Made by a program: the position numbers and the translations under genes. The notes below the pieces were generated by a model. The model saw only the letters and a program-made list of their open reading frames with translations, had not been told where the DNA came from and made no database searches. This document shows, one piece after another, positions 18,524 through 28,549 of a stretch of DNA of 64,000 nucleotides. Source of the DNA: Maledivibacter sp. (GTDB taxonomy: Bacteria > Bacillota > Clostridia > Peptostreptococcales > Caminicellaceae). The stretch spans positions 124,001-188,000 of the forward strand of contig JAOASB010000052.1 in assembly GCA_025210375.1 (NCBI GenBank), read 5' to 3'. Position 1 is the stretch's first letter. Each line of letters starts with the position of its first letter.

Positions 18524-19591
18524 ATGTTTGATAAGTTGAATTTTATAGAAGAAAAATTTGAAGATTTGGGTAAAAAAATATCTGATCCAGAGATAATTAG
18601 TGATCAGCCAACATGGCAAAAGCTTATAAAGGAGCATGCTTCTCTCAAGCCTATAGTAGATAAATATAGGGAGTATAAGGAAGTTAAATCAGGCATCGAA
18701 GAAGCTAAGGGGATTTTAAAAGAAAGCAAGGATGAAGAATTAAGAGAAATGGCTAAAATGGAGCTTGAGGAATTAGAGGATAGAGTGGAGCCCCTAGAAG
18801 GTGAACTGAAAATACTTCTAATACCTAAGGACCCAAATGATGAAAAAAATGTTATTGTAGAAATAAGAGCAGGGGCTGGAGGAGACGAAGCTGGCTTATT
18901 TGCGGGAGAATTACTCCGATTATATTCAAGATATGCTGAGAAGAATCGTTGGAAAACAGAAATGATGAGCAGCAATGAAACTGGGGTAGGGGGAATCAAG
19001 GAAGTAATATTTATGATTAAGGGTAATGGAGCTTATTCAAGGCTCAAGTATGAGAGTGGTGTTCATAGGGTGCAAAGGATACCATCTACTGAGTCAGGGG
19101 GAAGAATCCATACATCTACAGCCACGGTTGCAGTTCTTCCAGAAGTCGATGATGTAGAAATAGAAATTAATCAAAATGATTTGAGGGTGGATGTATTTAG
19201 GTCTTCAGGTAATGGAGGACAAAGTGTTAATACTACGGATTCAGCCGTAAGGATTACCCATTTACCTACTAATACAGTTGTGACATGTCAGGATGAAAAA
19301 TCACAGCTTAAAAATAAAGAAAAAGCTATGAAGGTTTTAAAAGCAAGACTTTATGATACTATTATGGCGGAACAAAATGCAGAAATAGCAGAGGAAAGAA
19401 AGAGTCAGGTTGGTACAGGGGAAAGAAGTGAGAAGATCAGAACCTATAACTATCCTCAAAGCCGTGTAACTGATCATAGAATAAATCTGACCTTATATAA
19501 ACTTAGTCAGTTCTTAGAAGGTGAAATCGATGAAGTAGTAGATGCACTGATAACTACTGATCAAGCAGAAAAACTAAAGAAACTAAGCTAA
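18524..19591 (+). CDS. prfA: Peptide chain release factor 1
   Basis: Start at the ATG at 18524 ([20 protein letters not shown]), after ggggtg. A longer frame from 18491 would translate part of the repeat and is rejected. 355 residues. It carries the GGQ motif in [19 protein letters not shown] and [14 protein letters not shown], and recognises UAA/UAG. The codon-recognition loop reads [12 protein letters not shown], consistent with the PxT tripeptide class. Confidence 0.96.
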   Translation: MFDKLNFIEEKFEDLGKKISDPEIISDQPTWQKLIKEHASLKPIVDKYREYKEVKSGIEEAKGILKESKDEELREMAKMELEELEDRVEPLEGELKILLIPKDPNDEKNVIVEIRAGAGGDEAGLFAGELLRLYSRYAEKNRWKTEMMSSNETGVGGIKEVIFMIKGNGAYSRLKYESGVHRVQRIPSTESGGRIHTSTATVAVLPEVDDVEIEINQNDLRVDVFRSSGNGGQSVNTTDSAVRITHLPTNTVVTCQDEKSQLKNKEKAMKVLKARLYDTIMAEQNAEIAEERKSQVGTGERSEKIRTYNYPQSRVTDHRINLTLYKLSQFLEGEIDEVVDALITTDQAEKLKKLS

Positions 19592-19599
19592 GGCAGATA

Positions 19600-19645
19600 A
19601 AAAAATAAACTAAATATCTTACTCATCCTTTTGATCATTTTTTCA
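19600..19645 (+). repeat. Repeat C fragment
   Basis: aaataaactaaatatcttactcatc and the following ttttgatcattttttc match the left end of repeat C (compare 39475-39515 and 47469-47509). The rest of the element is missing; a terminator follows directly. Confidence 0.5.
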
Positions 19646-19647
19646 AG

Positions 19648-19672
19648 AAGCGCCTTAATTTTTAGGCGCTTT
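19648..19672 (+). terminator. Terminator after prfA
   Basis: An 8-bp stem aagcgcct/aggcgctt (19648-19655 with 19664-19671) with an 8-base loop; only a short T-run follows. Confidence 0.7.
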
Positions 19673-19888
19673 CATTGTACATGAGTACCTGTGAATCCAA
19701 GTATAACAGTATAAATATTAGAAATTTTTTAAAAATTTATTGCAAAAAATAATTAAGAGGAGTATACTAAAAAAAATGAATGACTAAGGGAAAAGAAGGT
19801 GTGAAAATGCTGGATGTTAGTGTGACAAAAACATAACTACTCCTTTCTGATTAATTTAAATAAAATTAATTTGAAGGGAGTTTTTAAA

Positions 19889-21034
19889 GTGGAATCTAAA
19901 TTTGCATTTTTACTTCATATAGGGATAATACTACTAGCCGCTAATATCGGTGGTATTATAAGTAAAAGATTTAAACAACCCGCTGTCCTAGGGCAGATAT
20001 TGGCAGGATTAGTTTTAGGAATGGGAATTATAGAAAAAACCGATACCATTAGTCATTTAGCAGAAATTGGGGTTATATTCCTAATGTTCATTGCAGGACT
20101 TGAGACCGATGTTAATGAATTGAAGGCATCCGGCAAATCATCGTCCATGATAGCTCTCGGAGGAGTTGTCACCCCATTTTTACTTGTAGCTGGGGGTATA
20201 TACTTTGTCACAGGGAATATGTTATCGAGCATATTTATGGGAGTAATAGCCACAGCTACAAGTGTAAGTATATCTGTGCAAACACTAAGAGAGATAGGTA
20301 AAATGAGGAGTAAGCAAGGGATAGGGATATTAGGAGCGGCCATCATAGATGATGTTATTGGTATTGTTTTATTAACAGTAATCATTGGTTTAGTAAAGCC
20401 CGGAGCCAATAGTGGACTTTTTCTTGTTGTGGGTAAAATAGTAATTTTCTTTATTTTGACATTTATACTTGGATATATACTTATTAAGATACTGGCAAAA
20501 ATATCAAAGAGTATAAATATAGAGGATTCAATAGTCGTATATGCCATAATCTTTTGTTTTATACTGGCATATTTCTCTGAAGAACTAGGGGTTGCAGCCA
20601 TAACAGGGGCATATTTTGCCGGTGTAGTTTTCTCTATGACTTCACATAGACACAAGCTATCCCATGAAGTCAATAAAATATCTTCTGTAATGTTTACGCC
20701 TATATTTTTTGTAGCCATAGGACTAGGTGTAGACATTAAATCCGCAATAGGTGCCTTTAGTATAGGAATAATTCTTGTTGTATTAGGTGCATTGGGAAAG
20801 GTTATAGGCTGTGGGTTCGGAGCCAAGATATCAGGATTTGAGGGTAAAGAAGCACTACAAGTAGGTATTGGTATGGTTCCACGGGCGGAAGTGGCAATAA
20901 TCATAGCAAACCTAGGCGTAGCCATGGATGTAATAAGCAAGCAACAATTGGCAGCGGTAATAATGATGGTATTAATAACTACCCTCATTACACCATCTTT
21001 ACTTAAATGGAGCTTTTCTAGGGCAGAGGCTTAA
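19889..21034 (+). CDS. CPA2-family cation:proton antiporter (Na+/H+ or K+/H+ exchanger)
   Basis: 381 residues from a GTG at 19889 (MESKFAFLLHIGIILLAANI), 8 bases after aagggag. About 12 membrane helices fill the whole length. GQILAGLVLG, GLETDVNEL, GAAIIDDVIGIVLL (the acidic ion-binding pair) and GMVPRAEVAIIIANLG are hallmarks of the family. There is no C-terminal TrkA-N/RCK domain, so it is the short membrane-only type. Whether it moves sodium or potassium cannot be told. A near-perfect palindrome follows immediately. Confidence 0.92.
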   Translation: MESKFAFLLHIGIILLAANIGGIISKRFKQPAVLGQILAGLVLGMGIIEKTDTISHLAEIGVIFLMFIAGLETDVNELKASGKSSSMIALGGVVTPFLLVAGGIYFVTGNMLSSIFMGVIATATSVSISVQTLREIGKMRSKQGIGILGAAIIDDVIGIVLLTVIIGLVKPGANSGLFLVVGKIVIFFILTFILGYILIKILAKISKSINIEDSIVVYAIIFCFILAYFSEELGVAAITGAYFAGVVFSMTSHRHKLSHEVNKISSVMFTPIFFVAIGLGVDIKSAIGAFSIGIILVVLGALGKVIGCGFGAKISGFEGKEALQVGIGMVPRAEVAIIIANLGVAMDVISKQQLAAVIMMVLITTLITPSLLKWSFSRAEA

Positions 21035-21041
21035 ATCAGCT

Positions 21042-21108
21042 CAAACACAAGGGGACGGTTCTTCTGTGTCGTTTTTAACGACACAGAAGAACCGTCCCCT
21101 TGTGTTTG
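21042..21108. repeat. Palindrome F1: perfect 32-bp inverted repeat with 3-base loop
   Basis: Arms 21042-21073 and 21077-21108 are exact reverse complements around ttt. The arm contains ggggacggttcttctgtgtc. I recall similar GGGGACGGTTC palindromes as REP-like intergenic repeats in other clostridia. Degenerate relatives lie at 24966-25029 and 21931-21945. It starts 7 bases after the antiporter stop and may end that transcript. Confidence 0.9.
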
Positions 21109-21188
21109 GCATTAATATGCATTAGCTTTCCTCTTAATTCATATAAATTTATATAGCAAATAAATGAAGAGAAGGAATGGGGAAAGAT

Positions 21189-21920
21189 ATGAATAATATT
21201 TTGTATATAACGCTTATGGGCTTTGCTGTAGGAGTTATAGGGACTGGTATAGGAGGACTTTTTACACTTGGCTTGGGAAAGCCGGGAAATAGGTGCCTAA
21301 GCTTTATTTTAGGATTTTCAGCTGGGATAATGCTCGCCATAGTGTGCTTTGATCTTTTGCCTGAGGCCTTTGAAAAAGCTAATTTTCTAGTTGTTTTGAT
21401 AGGTATAATAATGGGTGTGCTAATGATTATGTTAATTGACGAAGGACTTCATAGTCATATAAGTAATAGCTTTAGTAATAATAAAAATTTTGTGAAAATG
21501 GGAACTTTAATAGGTTTAGGATTAGCTCTGCATAATTTTCCCGAGGGACTGGCCATAGGCTCTGGATTTATGGCAACAAAGGATTTAGGTATTGGAATAT
21601 CCATTGTGATAGCGTTACATAATATACCCGAGGGTATATCCATGGCTGCTCCAATGAGGGTTGGAGGGATATCGAAGCTCAAGGTAGTGCTATATACGTT
21701 TTTAGTTGGGTTGCCAATGGGAGTAGGAGCCCTTGCAGGAGCTTTTTTAGGTGAAATATCAGAGAAATTTATAGCATTTTGTTTAGCCTTTGCAGGAGGG
21801 ACGATGCTTTATATAACCTGTGGAGAACTCATACCCAATTCAAGTAAGTTGCATATTGGAAGGGCATCTAGTATTGGACTTATGGTTGGATTTATGGTTG
21901 GGCTGATTATTACAAAGTAA
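21189..21920 (+). CDS. ZIP-family divalent metal transporter
   Basis: About 243 residues from the ATG at 21189; an ATG 12 bases upstream (21177) is also possible. Eight hydrophobic helices. Metal-site signatures are HNFPEGLAIGSGF in helix 4 and HNIPEGISMAAPM in helix 5. It probably imports zinc, iron or manganese; some bacterial members work in other directions. It is unrelated in function to its neighbours as far as can be seen. Confidence 0.9.
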   Translation: MNNILYITLMGFAVGVIGTGIGGLFTLGLGKPGNRCLSFILGFSAGIMLAIVCFDLLPEAFEKANFLVVLIGIIMGVLMIMLIDEGLHSHISNSFSNNKNFVKMGTLIGLGLALHNFPEGLAIGSGFMATKDLGIGISIVIALHNIPEGISMAAPMRVGGISKLKVVLYTFLVGLPMGVGALAGAFLGEISEKFIAFCLAFAGGTMLYITCGELIPNSSKLHIGRASSIGLMVGFMVGLIITK

Positions 21921-22085
21921 AGTAACATAAGGGGACGCTTCTTCTAATTTACCCTTAACCTCTACCATAATTTTATGTATAATATATAGGAGTAATTGAA
22001 AAACTTGTGTTGAATTAGTTTTACTTAATTTCTTTGCTTATGGGTCAATTGCCATGGCTGGAAGTGAATAAAGGACTGATAACAA

Positions 22086-23141
22086 ATGATAAGAACTAAG
22101 ATAATTGATATTGATAAAGAAAATATAGACATAGTACAGTTAAAATATGGTGCTGAGATATTAAAAAGGGGAGGGACTGTTACCTTCCCCACTGAAACTG
22201 TCTATGGACTAGGGGCAAATGCTCTAGATGAAAGGGCTGTCAAAAAAATATTTGAGGCCAAGGGAAGACCATCGGATAACCCACTTATAATTCATATATC
22301 TAAAATCGAGGATATAAATGGGCTGGTAAAGGATTTTCCCAAGAAGGCATATAAGCTAATTGATGAATTTTGGCCTGGGCCATTGACGCTGATATTTAGG
22401 AAATCCTCCATAGTACCTAGGATTGTCACGGGTGGATTGGATACTGTGGCCATAAGAATGCCATCACATCCTATTGCTAAGCTCTTAATAGAATTGGCTC
22501 AAGTTCCAGTAGCTGCTCCAAGTGCCAATTTATCGGGGAAACCAAGTCCAACAAAGGAAGAACATGTCATAAAGGATTTAAAGGGTAGAGTGGATGCTAT
22601 AGTATGCGGTGGGGATACTGCTGTTGGGGTGGAGTCTACGGTGCTGGATATAACAACGGATATTCCTATGATTTTGCGCCCCGGGGGAGTAACTAAGGAA
22701 GAACTAGAAAGGGTTGTTGGAAGAGTAGATGTTGACCCAGCTTTACAAAAATCTGAAGATAGCCGGCTCATACCCAAAGCACCGGGTATGAAGTATACAC
22801 ACTATTCTCCAAATGCCGATGTTATACTGATAAGTGGGGATATGGATGATGTAATTTTCAATATAGAGAAAATGAGGAAAAATAATGAATGCAAAGGGCT
22901 TAAAGTTGGGATAATGGCTACCGATGAAACAAAGGATAAATATAAGGGGGGATTAATTCTTTCCCTTGGTAGTAGAGGTAAATTAGAATCTGTTGCATCG
23001 AATCTTTTTAAGACTTTGAGAGAATTTGATGAAAAAGATGTGGATATCATATTGTCAGAAACCTTTGATGAAAAGGACATAGGACAAGCAATAATGAACA
23101 GATTAATGAAAGCGGCAGGATATAATATGCTTAAGGTTTAG
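22086..23141 (+). CDS. sua5: Threonylcarbamoyl-AMP synthase (long Sua5 type)
   Basis: 351 residues. The N-terminal YrdC domain (about 1-210) has GGTVTFPTETVYGLGAN, KGRPSDNPLIIHI and PSANLSGKPSPT. The C-terminal Sua5 domain (about 235-350) is joined by the linker PGMKYTHYSPNADVILI. It makes threonylcarbamoyl-AMP from threonine, bicarbonate and ATP for tRNA t6A37. It heads a cluster with a YwlE-like phosphatase and rpiB, the same order as ywlC-ywlE-ywlF in Bacillus subtilis. Confidence 0.95.
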   Translation: MIRTKIIDIDKENIDIVQLKYGAEILKRGGTVTFPTETVYGLGANALDERAVKKIFEAKGRPSDNPLIIHISKIEDINGLVKDFPKKAYKLIDEFWPGPLTLIFRKSSIVPRIVTGGLDTVAIRMPSHPIAKLLIELAQVPVAAPSANLSGKPSPTKEEHVIKDLKGRVDAIVCGGDTAVGVESTVLDITTDIPMILRPGGVTKEELERVVGRVDVDPALQKSEDSRLIPKAPGMKYTHYSPNADVILISGDMDDVIFNIEKMRKNNECKGLKVGIMATDETKDKYKGGLILSLGSRGKLESVASNLFKTLREFDEKDVDIILSETFDEKDIGQAIMNRLMKAAGYNMLKV

Positions 23142-23258
23142 ATTTTTTAGCAGAGATATTTTGATCTAATCTTTGCTATTTTATATATCCTTTGGATTAG
23201 TGTGACATGGGGAGCAGTCTCTATATCATATATCCTTAGAGTAAAAGGAGGTATACCA

Positions 23259-23720
23259 ATGAAAACAATTCTATTTGTATGCACTGGCAATACCTGTAGA
23301 AGTAGTATGGCGGAGGCTATATTCAAGGAACTTATAAAAGAAATAGATGGTTATGGGGATATAAAGGTATTGTCAGGGGGAACTTATGCTGTACAAGGAC
23401 AAAAAGCTTCTAAAAATGCAGTAGATGCCTTAAAAGAAAAAAATATTGATTTAAGTAGTCATAGGTCTAAACCCCTTACTAAAGAAATGGTTGAAGAGGC
23501 TGATTTGATATTAACCATGACAAAAAATCATAAATTACAAATCATAAATGCCATGCCCCATGTAAAGGAAAGGGTACATACCTTGAAGGAATTTGCCCAT
23601 GGAAATATGGAGACCATTGATATATCCGATCCCTATGGGGGGAATATAGAAGTATATAAGTCATGCTTCCATGAAATAGAAAATGCATTAAAAGATGTAA
23701 TTGAAAAATATTATAAATAA
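23259..23720 (+). CDS. ywlE: Low-molecular-weight phosphatase, probably protein-arginine phosphatase YwlE
   Basis: Start at the ATG at 23259 (MKTILFVCTGNTCRSSMAEA), 7 bases after aaaggagg; 153 residues. The active-site loop is C8-T-G-N-T-C-R14, and the general acid lies in ISDPYGG. A threonine at the second T of CTGNT is the feature that fits phosphoarginine in YwlE; tyrosine phosphatases usually have isoleucine there. Its neighbours sua5 and rpiB match the ywl cluster. No McsB kinase gene is in the window. Confidence 0.88.
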   Translation: MKTILFVCTGNTCRSSMAEAIFKELIKEIDGYGDIKVLSGGTYAVQGQKASKNAVDALKEKNIDLSSHRSKPLTKEMVEEADLILTMTKNHKLQIINAMPHVKERVHTLKEFAHGNMETIDISDPYGGNIEVYKSCFHEIENALKDVIEKYYK

Positions 23721-23791
23721 AAAAAGGAATATGAAAAAAAGTGTAGAATATATAATAGGTTTATGCTTTTTTAGAAAAGGAGGTACGTAAA

Positions 23792-24241
23792 TTGAAGATA
23801 GCAATAGGAAGTGATCATGGTGGCTATAGCTTAAAGGAAGCCATTAAGAAGCATCTAGAGGAAAAGGGAATTGAATATAGAGATTATGGAACTAATACTG
23901 GAGAATCAGTTGACTATCCAGAGTTTGGAATGAAAGTAGCAGAGGCAGTTAAAACAGGGGAATGGGACCGGGGAATAGTATGTTGTGGTACCGGGATAGG
24001 TATATCAATATCGGCCAATAAGGTTCCAGGCATAAGATGTGCCGTTGTTTCAGATACTTTTTCAGCAGAGATGTCGAGGGCCCATAATAATGCAAATGTT
24101 TTAGCATTGGGAGAAAGGGTCATTGGTGTTGGACTAGCATTGAAAATTGTAGATGTATGGCTTGAAAAGGAATTTGAAGGTGGAAGACACGAAAGAAGAG
24201 TTGGAAAAATTGGAGATATAGAAATAAAATATTCTAAATAA
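23792..24241 (+). CDS. rpiB: Ribose-5-phosphate isomerase B
   Basis: 149 residues from a TTG start behind aaaaggaggt. It has MKIAIGSDHGGYSLKEAIKK, the CCGTGIGISISANK catalytic-cysteine loop and RCAVVSDTFSAEMSRAHNNANVLALG. It interconverts ribose-5-phosphate and ribulose-5-phosphate. It ends 19 bases before upp and is likely co-transcribed with it. Confidence 0.95.
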   Translation: MKIAIGSDHGGYSLKEAIKKHLEEKGIEYRDYGTNTGESVDYPEFGMKVAEAVKTGEWDRGIVCCGTGIGISISANKVPGIRCAVVSDTFSAEMSRAHNNANVLALGERVIGVGLALKIVDVWLEKEFEGGRHERRVGKIGDIEIKYSK

Positions 24242-24245
24242 TTGA

Positions 24246-24890
<645 letters not shown>

Positions 24891-24892
24891 TG

Positions 24893-24920
24893 AAAAATCC
24901 ACACTTCCGTGTGGATTTTT
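24893..24920 (+). terminator. Terminator after upp
   Basis: A 12-bp perfect stem (24893-24904 with 24909-24920) with the loop ttcc; the right arm ends in five T. Confidence 0.85.
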
Positions 24921-24965
24921 AGTTGCAATTTCTAAGTAACTAGGGTCAACGCTATTGGGGCCTAA

Positions 24966-25029
24966 GGGCAATCAGGGGGACAGTTTTTGTGGTACAGAAG
25001 CTAAAAACTTGAAAAACCACAAGAATCGT
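24966..25029. repeat. Degenerate palindrome F2
   Basis: ggggacagtttttgtggt on the left and accacaagaatcgtct on the right are imperfect inverted arms. They resemble the arms of F1 at 21042-21108 with many changes. Confidence 0.5.
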
Positions 25030-25228
25030 CTTGCTGGTTGCCTAGGGATCATCCCCAGGGGATAGTGAAAGCATGGCCTAAAACTTAGAACTTGCATCTA
25101 GAATAAAAAGGTACAAAATGGCAAGTACTATTTAGAAATATTCTAGAGGAAATGTGAATAATATGTAGAAGGTATTAATATATAGGTATTTATGGACTAT
25201 GCTTTTTAAGTAACATAGATTTTGTTTC

Positions 25229-25310
25229 TAAGACCCAAAAGATTAACCTTAAAACTTGGAGCTTATTACTTAGAACTTAGAACTCCAAAGGTGTCATCAG
25301 ACGTCTTTGG
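25229..25310 (+). repeat. Repeat A copy A3
   Basis: Leader ctaagacccaaaagattaacc, then 7-base units TTAAAAC / TTGGAGC / TTATTAC / TTAGAAC / TTAGAAC, then a hairpin ccaaag...ctttgg (25284-25310) around gtcatcagac. A shorter tract of the same type is at 25080-25096. The rest of 24921-25330 shows no gene. Confidence 0.75.
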
Positions 25311-25330
25311 ACTAGATTGGAGGAAACTAT

Positions 25331-25771
25331 ATGCGACCGGATTGGGACGATTATTTTATGGAAATGGCTGAGGTCGTAAAAACTAGGTCCACTTGCTTAA
25401 GGCGAAGGGTGGGTGCAGTTATAGTTAAGGATAAAAGAATACTTGCTACTGGATATAATGGAGCCCCAGCCAATACACCCCATTGCTTAGACATTGGTTG
25501 CTATAGAGAAAAGCTAAATATTCCTTCTGGTGAAAGAGCAGAGCTTTGTAGAGGAACCCATGCCGAGCAAAATGCAATGATCCAAGCTGCATACCATGGT
25601 GTAAGTATAAAGGGAGCTACCCTATATGTGACCCTGCAGCCATGTGTACTATGTGCGAAAATGGCAATAAATGCTGGTATAAAGGAGATATACTTTAAGG
25701 GGAATTATCCAGATAAGCTTTCACTTAAGATACTTGAAGAGGCTAATATCAAGCTTATAAAGTATGACTAA
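25331..25771 (+). CDS. Deoxycytidylate (dCMP) deaminase
   Basis: 146 residues, starting [20 protein letters not shown]. Zinc-site motifs are HAEQNAM (His and catalytic Glu) and PCVLCAKM. An insertion with [11 protein letters not shown] and ELCRGT contributes extra Cys/His as in the dCMP deaminase/ComEB group. It makes dUMP for thymidylate synthesis. Ribosome site ggagga precedes it. Confidence 0.93.
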   Translation: MRPDWDDYFMEMAEVVKTRSTCLRRRVGAVIVKDKRILATGYNGAPANTPHCLDIGCYREKLNIPSGERAELCRGTHAEQNAMIQAAYHGVSIKGATLYVTLQPCVLCAKMAINAGIKEIYFKGNYPDKLSLKILEEANIKLIKYD

Positions 25772-25904
25772 AATCAGTTAAAAATCTGTTTCAAAAACAA
25801 AAACTTATTTACATTATAAGGAATTTGGTATAAAATTATTTTGACAAGATAGCTTGTATGCTTTATAAGAATTGACCCCAAAGTTATATCAAGGAGTGTG
25901 TATT

Positions 25905-26990
25905 ATGACCAAGTTTATTTTACCTGCAGCCCTTGGAGCTGTGGTGAGCTTCTTATCAACTCCTATAGTAAAAAAACTAGCTCATAAATTAGGAGCTATA
26001 GATATACCAAAGGATGATAGAAGAGTACATAAGAATCCTATACCAAGACTAGGTGGCTTGGCAATATTCTTAGGATTTATATTAACAATATTAGTGCTAG
26101 TAAAAATGGATTTATTAGAGATCAATAAGGAAATATTAGGAATGCTTTTAGGAGCGTCGATTATTGTTGGGATGGGATTTGTTGATGATATAAAACCATT
26201 ACCGGCTAAGGTAAAATTAGTAGTACAAATAATCGCTGCAAGTGTACTTGTTGGATTTGGAATCAGAATAGAATACATAACGAATTTCCTTAAATCCGAT
26301 ACGATTTCATTGCTCAATAAGGGAACTGTTGGTCTTGGTATTTTAAGTATACCGATAACTATATTTTGGATAGTAGGTATTACGAATACTGTAAATTTAA
26401 TTGATGGACTTGATGGATTAGCAGCGGGAATATCGGCTATTGCAGCATTGACTTTAGCCTATGTAGCCTATGCTAAGCCGGAATTATCTAATAGTCAAGA
26501 AACTCTAATGATGACCTTAGCGTTGGCTGGAAGCTGTATAGGGTTTTTACCCTTTAATTTTAATCCAGCTAAGATATTTATGGGAGATACGGGCTCCCTA
26601 TTCCTAGGTTTCATATTAGCAGCTATATCAATTAATGGATTTATCAAAGGTGCTACTGCCCTTGCTATGGTTGTTCCTATATTTGCATTAGGACTTCCTA
26701 TATTCGATACTACCTTTGCGATACTGAGAAGGGCATTTAATGGAAGACCTATCATGGAAGCAGACAAGGGACACTTACATCATAGACTTCTTTCAACTGG
26801 GATGGGACAAAAGAGAGCTGTATTGACCCTTTATATGATAAGTACTTTTTTAGGAGTGAGTGCAGCATTATTATTAAAACAAAAGTATGTAAATAGTGCC
26901 ATCGTATTAGTGATAACAGCAGCCATTGTGGCTGTTCCCATCAATCAAAGCTGGATGCAAAAAGAAAAAACTTCGAATAATAAAGAGTAA
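25905..26990 (+). CDS. tagO: Undecaprenyl-phosphate GlcNAc-1-phosphate transferase (WecA/TagO family)
   Basis: Start at the ATG at 25905 (MTKFILPAALGAVVSFLSTP), 8 bases after aaggag; 361 residues with about 10 membrane helices. It has KDDRRVHKNPIPRLGG, GFVDDIKPLPAKVKL, the catalytic NLIDGLDGLAAG and FMGDTGSLFLGF, and the HLHHRLL loop. It loads GlcNAc-1-P on undecaprenyl phosphate, the first step of teichoic acid or other wall polymer assembly. wecB downstream supports this. Confidence 0.93.
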   Translation: MTKFILPAALGAVVSFLSTPIVKKLAHKLGAIDIPKDDRRVHKNPIPRLGGLAIFLGFILTILVLVKMDLLEINKEILGMLLGASIIVGMGFVDDIKPLPAKVKLVVQIIAASVLVGFGIRIEYITNFLKSDTISLLNKGTVGLGILSIPITIFWIVGITNTVNLIDGLDGLAAGISAIAALTLAYVAYAKPELSNSQETLMMTLALAGSCIGFLPFNFNPAKIFMGDTGSLFLGFILAAISINGFIKGATALAMVVPIFALGLPIFDTTFAILRRAFNGRPIMEADKGHLHHRLLSTGMGQKRAVLTLYMISTFLGVSAALLLKQKYVNSAIVLVITAAIVAVPINQSWMQKEKTSNNKE

Positions 26991-27020
26991 AAAGGGGTTG
27001 TCTTTAAAGACAATCTCTTT
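26991..27020 (+). terminator. Hairpin after tagO
   Basis: About 15 paired bases from 26991-27005 with 27006-27020, with very little loop and one or two G-U pairs. The T-run is weak, so it may only reduce read-through to wecB. Confidence 0.55.
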
Positions 27021-27144
27021 AATTCAGCCCCGGGTGTTTCAGAATAAATGAAGTTTGAGGTTTTGAAATTCCCGATCGTGAGGCACTTTTTTATGATATC
27101 TGTAAGCTGTTTGCCAGTACATTAATCTGTAAAGGGTGAAGAAA

Positions 27145-28293
27145 TTGAAGGAAAATAACAAAGCTTCCGAGAAGTTAAAAATCATGTCAATCTTTGGAAC
27201 ACGACCAGAAGCGGTAAAGATGGCTCCCGTGGTTAAAAAATTAGAGGAAGCAGAGGGCATAGAGTCTATTGTATGTGTTACAGCCCAACATAGGGAGATG
27301 CTTGATCAAGTACTAGATCTCTTTGATATTTTACCACACTATGATTTGGATATAATGAAAGCTGGACAAACCTTGAGTGAGATAACCTGTAGAGCCCTTA
27401 TGGGATTAGAGGAGGTTATAAAAGCTGCAAAGCCTCATATGATATTAGTTCATGGAGATACTACCACTACCTTTGTAGGTGCTTTAGCAGCATTTTATGG
27501 CCAAGTGGAAATAGGACATGTTGAGGCAGGTCTGAGAAGCGGTAATATGTATTCCCCTTATCCCGAGGAAGCAAACAGGAGTCTTACAGGAAGGATTGCA
27601 AACCTTCATTTTGCACCGACAAAGGGAAATGAGGAAAATCTTCTAAATGAAGGAATAAGAAAAGATAAAATCATAGTAACTGGAAATACAGTAATTGATG
27701 CTTTAATAGATGTAATTGATGAAGACTATAAATTTGAAAATGATATCTTGAATGATATTGATTATAAAAATAAAAAGATTATTCTTCTTACTTGTCATAG
27801 GAGAGAAAATCTTGGGGAACCAATGAAAAACATATTTTCAGCAGTAAAAGAGATAGTACTAAAAAATGAAGATGTTCATGTGATTTTCCCAGTACATCTC
27901 AATCCAAAGGTTAGGGAAATAGCCTTTGGGATACTAGAAAATATACCTAGGGTACACCTTATAAACCCCCTTGATTATGAGCCCTTTGCAAATCTAATGG
28001 GTAAAGCTGATATAATTTTAACGGATTCAGGGGGCATACAAGAAGAAGCACCTGCTCTTGGTAAACCGGTTCTTGTTTTAAGAACAGAAACGGAAAGACC
28101 AGAAGCGGTATTAGCGGGAACTGCTAAGATAGCAGGAATAGAAAAGGATAACATAGTTAAACTAACAGATGAATTAATAAACAACAAAGAGGAATATGAC
28201 AAAATGGCAAATGCGGTCAATCCATATGGTGATGGAAAAGCAAGTGAGCGAATTGTCGATGCTATAAGGAAATATTTCAAAAATTCATGTTAA
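27145..28293 (+). CDS. wecB: UDP-N-acetylglucosamine 2-epimerase (non-hydrolysing)
   Basis: A TTG at 27145, 6 bases after aagggtg, is the best start (382 residues); the conserved core begins IMSIFGTRPEAVKMAPV. It has VTAQHREMLDQVLDLF, HGDTTTTFVGALAA, VEAGLRSG, PEEANRSLTG and TDSGGIQEEAPALGKPVL. It converts UDP-GlcNAc to UDP-ManNAc for teichoic acid linkage units or other polymers. It lies directly after the tagO-like gene. Confidence 0.94.
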   Translation: MKENNKASEKLKIMSIFGTRPEAVKMAPVVKKLEEAEGIESIVCVTAQHREMLDQVLDLFDILPHYDLDIMKAGQTLSEITCRALMGLEEVIKAAKPHMILVHGDTTTTFVGALAAFYGQVEIGHVEAGLRSGNMYSPYPEEANRSLTGRIANLHFAPTKGNEENLLNEGIRKDKIIVTGNTVIDALIDVIDEDYKFENDILNDIDYKNKKIILLTCHRRENLGEPMKNIFSAVKEIVLKNEDVHVIFPVHLNPKVREIAFGILENIPRVHLINPLDYEPFANLMGKADIILTDSGGIQEEAPALGKPVLVLRTETERPEAVLAGTAKIAGIEKDNIVKLTDELINNKEEYDKMANAVNPYGDGKASERIVDAIRKYFKNSC

Positions 28294-28308
28294 GGACATA
28301 TGTTTTGA

Positions 28309-28384
28309 GTAGAGAAAAGAGAGACTAATTCAAAATATGTAAAGGGGGACCAAAAGCATATTTTAAAAAGTCTCTCTTTTCTAC
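28309..28384. repeat. Stem-loop E1, upstream of the F-ATPase operon
   Basis: Outer arms 28309-28326 and 28369-28384 pair with one bulge. Inner arms aaaatatg (28332-28339) and catatttt (28357-28364) also pair, around a loop with aaagggggac. A related element with the same core in reverse orientation is at 37107-37185, beyond the other end of the atp operon. It may end wecB transcription. Confidence 0.75.
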
Positions 28385-28515
28385 GTATTACTAGTATTGA
28401 CTTTTTCTCTAAAAATATACATAAATTTTAAAAATTAAAATTAATCTAAAAAAGCAGGAAAATTTAAAAAAATGTCGAATATACTATTATAGAAATAGTA
28501 GATTTGTATGCGAAA

Positions 28516-28536
28516 CGTGATTAAATTTTAATCGCG
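28516..28536. promoter_or_regulatory. 21-bp palindrome, operator-like
   Basis: cgtgattaaa-t-tttaatcgcg is symmetrical with one mismatch. It lies about 14 bases before a TTAACA box and about 220 bases before atpZ. It looks like a site for a dimeric regulator; which one is unknown. Confidence 0.4.
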
Positions 28537-28549
28537 ATTAGAGAAAAAA

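Noticed and set aside
20053-20988. A 311-codon open frame on the minus strand opposite the CPA2 antiporter gene
   Set aside because: The plus-strand frame encodes a recognisable antiporter with a good ribosome site. The minus-strand product is rich in P, I, S and T without motifs, as expected for the shadow of a hydrophobic gene.
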